DNA of 37,554 nucleotides from a virus. The position numbers were made by a program, and so were the translations under genes. Below, piece after piece: positions 31,751 through 37,554 of this stretch. A model generated the notes under the pieces. That model ran no database searches. It was not told the origin of the DNA and was given only the letters and a program-made list of their open reading frames with translations. The first letter of the stretch is position 1. The number at the start of each line of letters is the position of its first letter. The stretch lies in IMG/VR virus record IMGVR_UViG_3300014819_000027, positions 1 to 37,554 of that record; one strand, written 5' to 3'.

Positions 31751-33286
31751 TTATTCCCCTAACATTTCAGATATTAATTCATCACTGTCAATACTATCTT
31801 CATCAACATATTGTTCATCACTTACTTCAAATAACTCATCAAACATTGTACTTGCATTTACTGTTTTCTTACCACTAAACCCTTGACTGCCTGACTTCAT
31901 TTGTGTCCAAAATCTATCGTACTTATCAAGTAATGCTAAACTTTTCTTTCTATCTTTTAAACTAAAAATGTCATCAACTAAACTACCGAAATCTTTTGTA
32001 TCAAATTGGCTTAACACCATACTTGGTTTAATACCCGAATCATACTGTCTATTGCCTTCTTGTACGGCTACAATATGTTGATAAACATTATGTGCCTGTA
32101 ACAACGTATAACTCAATGTATCCCAACTGGTTTTAGTTTCTTTTCCATGTGCTCCAATAAACCCTTGCCCTCTGTAACACAAATCACGAACCATCATTCT
32201 ATCAGTAACAGGGCTATCTGTAAACAACTTATGGATACCATCTTGCAATACAGCGTCCCGAAACTTGCGACTATCATTAGCATAGCTTTTCTTTTCAGCA
32301 GTTTTCTCCATGCTGTATGCCCATTTCTTGTTATGTTGAATATTAGTGTAGAAATAAGCAAGACCTTTAGCAGCACTAAAAAATGGGCTAGCACAGTCAA
32401 AAGTAATTTGTAATTTTGGATTATGATATTTGCGTATTGCTCTTTGAATATCACTAAACAATACAGCATATTCTAAAATGCTTGTACCCAAACAATGTAT
32501 AAGGTCGTGTTTGCCTTCTTCAAGCAGACCATCGTGAATAATATTCACCATACGCTTTAATGTAAGATGTATGTCAATTTTCGTCTGTCCACCAAAAGCC
32601 CAACCATTAAAATGGTTTTTAGGATAAACTTTTGGGTCACAGTACTTCTTCATTTCATCGTACCAATCATCAGATTGTTTATGATTCAACCCTTGTAGTA
32701 CGTTGAGAAATTTACATTCGCCATTACGATGTTGGATAAAATACTCATTATTGATATGTGTAGCCCTAACTGCTTCTTCAATTGTGGATATGCCATGTTT
32801 ATCTAACAAGTGTTTATTGCGTAGTGTTTGAGTTGGAACATCTAAACACATACCATAGTCCATGTATGTGTCCATCCAATTTAACACCTTTTGTCGTTGT
32901 TTCATAGCTTTGGGACAGTTTATATCTTTCCAATCAGCAGGCCATTGACCTTTCATAATCTGAAAGCCACCACTATCACCTAACAAGAAAGTACCCTTCT
33001 CACGTTTTCTTATAATGCTTTCAGCATTATCAACAACATTAGTATCAAGATTGGCATGACCAGCACTATATAATCCCCATTTGTATGTAAACAATCCTTG
33101 TTTACTGTTAAGAAAATTTAAACATTCAACATCATTATTAAAACCAATTGGTATACGTGCTGGGTCAAAATACTGTTCACCCTCACGTTGTTTGCCCAAT
33201 CCACTAATATAAAAACTACTAATAGCAGGTAAAAACAATGCCCATTCAGGATTATGTTTACTTGAAAGATTGTCTTGTTTCAGCAT
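31751..33286 (-). CDS. dpdA: DpdA-like 7-deazaguanine DNA transglycosylase (TGT family)
   Basis: A 511-residue protein of the tRNA-guanine transglycosylase superfamily. LLGDSGGFQIMKG (Asp104) is the base-binding motif; QITFDCASPFF (Asp297) matches the FDCVxPTR nucleophile of TGT; WAFGGQTK and HCLGTSILEYA fit the barrel. The zinc site is degenerate: Cys370 and His399 are visible but no CxCxxC. Phage and genomic-island DpdA proteins exchange guanine in DNA for 7-deazaguanines. In this window FolE, QueD, QueE and YhhQ can supply the base. It lies nine bases from 33296-33667. DNA rather than tRNA is inferred from family and context. Confidence 0.88.
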   Translation of the reverse strand: MLKQDNLSSKHNPEWALFLPAISSFYISGLGKQREGEQYFDPARIPIGFNNDVECLNFLNSKQGLFTYKWGLYSAGHANLDTNVVDNAESIIRKREKGTFLLGDSGGFQIMKGQWPADWKDINCPKAMKQRQKVLNWMDTYMDYGMCLDVPTQTLRNKHLLDKHGISTIEEAVRATHINNEYFIQHRNGECKFLNVLQGLNHKQSDDWYDEMKKYCDPKVYPKNHFNGWAFGGQTKIDIHLTLKRMVNIIHDGLLEEGKHDLIHCLGTSILEYAVLFSDIQRAIRKYHNPKLQITFDCASPFFSAAKGLAYFYTNIQHNKKWAYSMEKTAEKKSYANDSRKFRDAVLQDGIHKLFTDSPVTDRMMVRDLCYRGQGFIGAHGKETKTSWDTLSYTLLQAHNVYQHIVAVQEGNRQYDSGIKPSMVLSQFDTKDFGSLVDDIFSLKDRKKSLALLDKYDRFWTQMKSGSQGFSGKKTVNASTMFDELFEVSDEQYVDEDSIDSDELISEMLGE

Positions 33287-33295
33287 TAGACTTTA

Positions 33296-33667
33296 TTATA
33301 CCTTACAAACATTACATTCATTTTGGATTAATGTTTTTACCATTGTTATTTTTTTGTCAATATCATTGCGTTGATTGATTAAGTCTTTAATTGTTGGATT
33401 ATTTTCTGCTTCTTTCTTTAAATATTCTTCTTCAGCACGTTTGGCTTTAGCCCAATTAATCAAAATTTTTGTATCATTATCTAGTTCAATTTGGGTATAA
33501 TTGCCTGTTACGCTAAGCCAAGATGACCCATCATAAACTTCAAAGGTTTGGTTATTACCATTATACCGAACTATACCTGCACTAGGATTACTCATATTTA
33601 CATATGGATATGAACTATTCCCTCCCGCCACAGTCATTCCTGAACCACCTATAATATTCTTAATCAT
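33296..33667 (-). CDS. Conserved T4-like phage hypothetical protein (123 aa)
   Basis: A 123-residue protein. The N-terminal 55 residues (MIKNIIGGSGMTVAGGNSSY, then GIVRYNGNNQTFEVYDGSSW) resemble the small beta domain found in phage fibres. The C-terminal half is a charged helix (NWAKAKRAEEEYLKKEAENN) with CNVC at the end. I recall similar unnamed marine T4-like proteins near the clamp gene. It overlaps the clamp by an ATGA. Function unknown; a head-fibre role would be surprising here. Confidence 0.78.
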   Translation of the reverse strand: MIKNIIGGSGMTVAGGNSSYPYVNMSNPSAGIVRYNGNNQTFEVYDGSSWLSVTGNYTQIELDNDTKILINWAKAKRAEEEYLKKEAENNPTIKDLINQRNDIDKKITMVKTLIQNECNVCKV

Positions 33668-34395
33668 TTTGTTTGTGCAGGGAAAAGATAACGATAACTT
33701 GCGATTCCACTATTAACAGTAACTTCAGTTGCACCTTTATCACTTATTCTAACAGTTTTATCACCAGGTAAATCCATGATGGCTATAAACACTTTAACAG
33801 GCCACTTCCAACTTTTACTCAATGTTCCGTTTACACTAGGATGAAATACAAAATTGCCATTGTGAGTACTATGGTCACCAAAGTAAATTTTAAGATCGCC
33901 CTTGTCTGTTTTCGTGGTGAAATAAGGCTCCTCATTATGCGCCTGCGCTTGTTTCTTGAGGCGCTGTATACCTGCGATAGTTGGGTCGAATTCAACATCC
34001 CATGTAGTTCCTTTAAAGGTTACGTGTTTTACTTTATCTTCAACTAACACTTTACTCATTAATCTGTAATCATTAACAAAGTCGCCTACTCCTGTTTCAA
34101 AGTGAATAGATGCAGGTACATCAACACCATCTTCATTTTTTGTTGTTATAGAAATAACAGCTTTATCATCATAATCATCAAAACTAAGAATAGTTTTAAG
34201 TTTACCTAAGTTAGGCATACCAAACACGCCCACAAACTCTGGTAGAGCAGTATTAAAAGTACCAGAAATAATAACTGATTTATCCTCAGCGATTGCATTT
34301 AGTTCTGTTGATTTTTTCGTTCCTGTAATCTTTACTAACTCAATCACACCCAAGCCATAAGTATGTTGAATCAAATCTAACAAATAATCTTTCAT
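33664..34395 (-). CDS. 45: Sliding clamp, T4 gp45-like
   Basis: A 243-residue protein close in length to T4 gp45 (228). The segment GTFNTALPEFVGVFGMPNLG and KLKTILSFDDYDDKAVISI corresponds to the gp45 middle domain, and PVKVFIAIMDLPGDKTVRIS to the later strands with a final ASYRYLFPA beta strand. It would tether the polymerase next door as a trimeric ring. It has its own promoter (34440-34468), so it can be expressed apart from the polymerase. The assignment rests on weak sequence pattern plus position beside a T4-type polymerase. Confidence 0.75.
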   Translation of the reverse strand: MKDYLLDLIQHTYGLGVIELVKITGTKKSTELNAIAEDKSVIISGTFNTALPEFVGVFGMPNLGKLKTILSFDDYDDKAVISITTKNEDGVDVPASIHFETGVGDFVNDYRLMSKVLVEDKVKHVTFKGTTWDVEFDPTIAGIQRLKKQAQAHNEEPYFTTKTDKGDLKIYFGDHSTHNGNFVFHPSVNGTLSKSWKWPVKVFIAIMDLPGDKTVRISDKGATEVTVNSGIASYRYLFPAQTK

Positions 34396-34439
34396 TTTTT
34401 CCCTTTATTTAAAATTATATTTAGGCATTTATAGTGTGT

Positions 34440-34468
34440 ATAATAATGGATTTTATTACACAAGTCAA
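34440..34468 (-). promoter_or_regulatory. Sigma70-type promoter before the clamp gene
   Basis: TTGACT (34468-34463), 17 bases, TATTAT (34445-34440) on the minus strand in the 81-base gap between polymerase and clamp. CTATAAATG just downstream also resembles a T4-type late promoter. Confidence 0.7.
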
Positions 34469-34476
34469 CTATCAAT

Positions 34477-37185
34477 TTAACCGAATGTAAACAACTCATC
34501 AAATGTTGTTGTAGTATCTGTACTACGTCTTAAGTCCCAATTTAATACACCTAATAGGTTATCAATCTTTTCATCTACTAAACCACGTTCCATCTCAATA
34601 TCATCAAATGGTAATTCACAAAACCATTTAGGCAAACGTAACTCATCTGTGGGATATGCAATACTTGTAAACCCTAATGGATTACTTTTTAATTTGCATA
34701 CCACAACTTTCATCCCATCTACGATTTTCATGCTGTAGTTATCACTATTAGCCTTACGTAGATAGTTGTAGTTAAGTGCAGCACGAACATGTCCAGGCAT
34801 GTTTACTTTGCCTGTTTTACTGTTTTTTTCTAATTCACCATAATATGTAAGTTTGTTTACTGATTTAGGTGTGCCCTTCAACCAACTGTCACGTTCAGAT
34901 AATATATTTTTAAACGTTTTAATTTTTTCTATGATATCTTCTTTTTGTTTACCAGATAGTACCATTTCTAAAATATGCATTAAAAATTCTTGTATAAATT
35001 TCGGAGTATCTGCACGTTTTAAGTCAAGCCCCATTGCTTTGATATCACCTTGTTTCCCATTTACGTCTTTACGCTTACCTTCTTTATCGTAAATATTAAT
35101 TGCATAACGTTTTTTAGTAATAAAAATGCTACGATCACCAATCAATTCACGACCAGCTACAATAATTTCTCCATTTTTTCTTGGACAATGAAATGCACGT
35201 TCCATAAAACTAGGAAACGATTGATTCGCTTGTTCAGCAATATTGTCGTATAATTGAATACATAGGTCTTTATTCCAGTCTACTTCCGTATTTTCTATTT
35301 GTGATTTTAGAATTGGGTATGCACTGAAATAGCAACTGTCAGTATCACCATATACAATTGCTGAACCTTCGTGATTATATTCACCAGTAATAACTTCATT
35401 AATGGTACTCATCATATGCTTAACGATTTGCCGACCTGTTAATGTAACACTTTGACCAATACGTTTATCATAAAAACGACAATGTTCATTTAACAATGCA
35501 CCATATGCTGAGTTTAGTAAAATCTTACGAACAAGTTGTCTTTTATCCCAGTATTCTTTATCTTCATCAGTTGTGCTTTCTTTTAATTTTTTCTGCATAA
35601 CTTTACGATCACTGTACCAACGTGTTAATAATCCTGGGATCACACCTTCTTGGTCATGCCTAAAGATAGTACCATTTGCGCTGAGAATATATGGTTTATG
35701 ACTATCAAATACAAGTTTCCATATTTCACAGGCACTCATTTCTACACTTCGTCCATCTTCATAATCTAGTGTAAGCATAGTTCCACGTTCACGATTCATT
35801 ATAGCAGTATATTCTAAACTACCAAATAATCCTTCCCATAGAATCGCTCCAGTGACATCATCATCACCATCTTTATAATATTTTTTTTCACGGGCAAGTT
35901 TATTGCCCTTTTCTTTCATGTATTGGTCTGTAAGAGTTTGTCTGATTTGTCCAACAATGGTTTCTGGCGCCATGTTAAGAGCGCGGATCGCTGACGGGTA
36001 TAGACTGTTGATATCGACCGCTCCGACGTATTCGTGTATACCCCTTTTGGGCGTAGCAACAAAGGCACCTGCTGCTTGTTGTTCATCACTATGTTCCTTT
36101 CGTTTTTTATCAGGTACTACTAAACCACGTTCATGTGCTTCATTCATAATAGCCATTTCAATCATAGCCACACTACCCATTACTGTTGGAATCAATACAG
36201 TATTTTCATGCGCTAGTGCATTGGCTAAATCTAAGAATTTAAGTTTATTATGAATTTTAACAAGTAACATTGTATCTTGGCGATTATATTCTAAAAACGT
36301 GACAAAATCTTTGTTGTACAATTGATCTAATGTACCTTCATATTTTGTTTTGTTTTCTCCTACTTCCATTTCGCCAATAAAATCTAGTGCATAACTATGG
36401 CGTGATTCATAATTATATTTTTTGTATAACTGCAAATAATCCATATGAATACGACCAATTAAATCATAAGTCTGCTCCTCTTTTCCAAATCGTTCATATG
36501 TACGCATTTTAGGAGTTTGCCCAAGTAAACAGAATTTTCTGGTATCATCCTTACTCATTATACGTGTTACACGATTAACCATATATGGTATATCGTATCC
36601 TTCACTATTCCAACCTGTCAATACATCTGCATCTTCAATAAGTTGAAAGAATGTTTCAAACATTTCTTTTTCATTGTCAAATAGCATAGTATTGTTCATG
36701 TGTTTAGTCAAATCATTGGCCGTTTCTTGGCTCATATGTTTTGGTGGAATACATAGGGTAACTAACTGATCTAACCAATCCAAATACAAACTAATTGCAG
36801 TGACAGGATTAAATGGATCAGTTGTTGGGCTAAATCCTTTTTCAGGATCAAAGTCTACTTCAATATCAAAAAACACAGTGTGTAATTTTGGAGCTTCTAC
36901 TTTAAGATAGTTTTCCGAAAGGCATCGATAAACTACGTTAATATCACTTTCAAATAATTTTTTATTTGCATGAATCCGTCGTTCTTTTTCAAACTCACTA
37001 CGTTTTCTTGTGCTAAATTTGGCTACAGTATCTCCGTATATGCTGCGATATTTACCTTTAGGATCACTATAGTAAAATGTATAATTAGCTGGAAACTCTT
37101 TATAGGTACGTTTGCCATCTGTAGTACGTTCTACTACATAAATTTTATCACTATCTCTATCGTGTATGGCGTCTATATAACTCAT
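34477..37185 (-). CDS. 43: T4-type family B DNA polymerase (gp43)
   Basis: A 902-residue replicative polymerase, almost the length of T4 gp43 (898). The 3'-5' exonuclease has FFDIEVD near residue 109, GWNSEGYDIPYM and YNRQDTMLL. The polymerase domain has AVDINSLYPSAIRALN (motif A), KILLNSAYGALLNE (motif B) and YGDTDSCYFS (motif C), all intact. No inteins or breaks. It overlaps the upstream membrane-protein gene by an ATGA. It works with the clamp and RNase H encoded in this window; how its active site accepts templates carrying deazaguanine is open. Confidence 0.97.
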   Translation of the reverse strand: MSYIDAIHDRDSDKIYVVERTTDGKRTYKEFPANYTFYYSDPKGKYRSIYGDTVAKFSTRKRSEFEKERRIHANKKLFESDINVVYRCLSENYLKVEAPKLHTVFFDIEVDFDPEKGFSPTTDPFNPVTAISLYLDWLDQLVTLCIPPKHMSQETANDLTKHMNNTMLFDNEKEMFETFFQLIEDADVLTGWNSEGYDIPYMVNRVTRIMSKDDTRKFCLLGQTPKMRTYERFGKEEQTYDLIGRIHMDYLQLYKKYNYESRHSYALDFIGEMEVGENKTKYEGTLDQLYNKDFVTFLEYNRQDTMLLVKIHNKLKFLDLANALAHENTVLIPTVMGSVAMIEMAIMNEAHERGLVVPDKKRKEHSDEQQAAGAFVATPKRGIHEYVGAVDINSLYPSAIRALNMAPETIVGQIRQTLTDQYMKEKGNKLAREKKYYKDGDDDVTGAILWEGLFGSLEYTAIMNRERGTMLTLDYEDGRSVEMSACEIWKLVFDSHKPYILSANGTIFRHDQEGVIPGLLTRWYSDRKVMQKKLKESTTDEDKEYWDKRQLVRKILLNSAYGALLNEHCRFYDKRIGQSVTLTGRQIVKHMMSTINEVITGEYNHEGSAIVYGDTDSCYFSAYPILKSQIENTEVDWNKDLCIQLYDNIAEQANQSFPSFMERAFHCPRKNGEIIVAGRELIGDRSIFITKKRYAINIYDKEGKRKDVNGKQGDIKAMGLDLKRADTPKFIQEFLMHILEMVLSGKQKEDIIEKIKTFKNILSERDSWLKGTPKSVNKLTYYGELEKNSKTGKVNMPGHVRAALNYNYLRKANSDNYSMKIVDGMKVVVCKLKSNPLGFTSIAYPTDELRLPKWFCELPFDDIEMERGLVDEKIDNLLGVLNWDLRRSTDTTTTFDELFTFG

Positions 37186-37475
37186 TGTATTAATAACCTT
37201 GCTAATCCAATACTATCAACTGAAGTAAGTAACAAATAATTTCCCAACATACCAAATGATTTTCTTGAGTATGATGCCCAAGCATACAGTATACATCCTA
37301 ATATCCACAATGGATATAATATCATAAGAGGAGGGTTAGGTACAGTTAGTGCCATAATCAAGGCACAACCAATACTTATAGTCCAAGCCAATAATTCTAT
37401 AAAAAATCTTAAAGGATTAGATTTCCAATCCTGTTTTACCCAAGAATATATGTTTAAAATTATATCGTTGTTCAT
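37182..37475 (-). CDS. Small membrane protein (97 aa)
   Basis: A 97-residue protein with two clear hydrophobic segments (LLAWTISIGCALIMALTV; MILYPLWILGCILYAWASY) and possibly a third near the C-terminus (LGNYLLLTSVDSIGLARLLI). I recall similar unnamed proteins in marine T4-like phages, where the order W...NPxRxxxE...W..SI..T.P.PP is kept. It overlaps polymerase and the upstream partial gene by ATGA. Probably inner membrane; function unknown. Confidence 0.78.
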   Translation of the reverse strand: MNNDIILNIYSWVKQDWKSNPLRFFIELLAWTISIGCALIMALTVPNPPLMILYPLWILGCILYAWASYSRKSFGMLGNYLLLTSVDSIGLARLLIQ

Positions 37476-37554
37476 TTTCGAACTTTTTCATATGGATCTT
37501 TAGCTAAAACAAAATTACCTGACACACTTATTCTATATCCACTAGTATTATAAA
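37472..37554 (-). CDS. Unknown protein, C-terminal end only
   Basis: The last 26 residues of a gene that begins outside the window (GYRISVSGNFVLAKDPYEKV then RK). Its TGA overlaps the ATG of 37182-37475. Too short to identify. Confidence 0.6.
   Translation of the reverse strand, partial: YNTSGYRISVSGNFVLAKDPYEKVRK

Overview
The window looks like part of a large AT-rich tailed-phage genome of the T4 superfamily. The evidence is a 902-residue T4-type family B DNA polymerase next to a T4-type sliding clamp, a T4-type RNase H, dense overlapping genes, collagen-like fibre proteins and many small conserved phage genes. No ribosomal RNA, tRNA, integrase or other chromosomal marker is visible. The host is probably a Gram-negative aquatic bacterium. 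A small protein with a Sec signal peptide, phasin-like paralogs and a possible DUF3563-like mini-protein hint weakly at a betaproteobacterium.

Layout. Positions 1-4682 (+) form a virion module: two collagen-repeat fibre proteins flank a subtilisin-type protease, closed by a shared terminator near 4682-4705. Positions 4719-9824 (-) are an early-type region of small unknown genes with several near-consensus sigma70 promoters (TTGACA-17-TATAAT), two of them nearly identical copies. It includes a run of very short coupled genes at 8253-9046. Positions 9754-15006 (-) hold conserved T4-like unknowns, RNase H, an HNH endonuclease and a UvsE-type UV endonuclease. Positions 15082-17740 (+) are a two-gene island; both proteins start with capsid-targeting-like peptides, one resembles the Gene product 88 family and the other has an HRFGH motif. 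From 17733 to the right edge (-) lies one long tightly overlapped block.

That block joins DNA replication (polymerase, clamp), a 7-deazaguanine DNA-modification pathway (FolE, QueD, QueE, a YhhQ-type precursor transporter and a DpdA-like DNA transglycosylase), GMP reductase, a MazG-like pyrophosphohydrolase, a DadA-like FAD oxidoreductase, an adenylylsulfate kinase/nucleotidyltransferase fusion with an adjacent sulfotransferase, and sugar genes (two glycosyltransferases, a GalE-like epimerase, a nucleotidyltransferase-cupin fusion).

How they may work together. FolE, QueD and QueE would convert GTP to 7-carboxy-7-deazaguanine; the transporter could also bring in preQ0; the DpdA-like enzyme would exchange guanine in phage DNA for the deazapurine. 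No QueC is in the window. Sulfate, sugar and FAD-oxidase genes are interleaved in the same operon. Whether they decorate the deazapurine, the virion or the host surface is open, and this is the most interesting unexplained possibility here. GIY-YIG and HNH homing-type endonucleases sit inside the early blocks.
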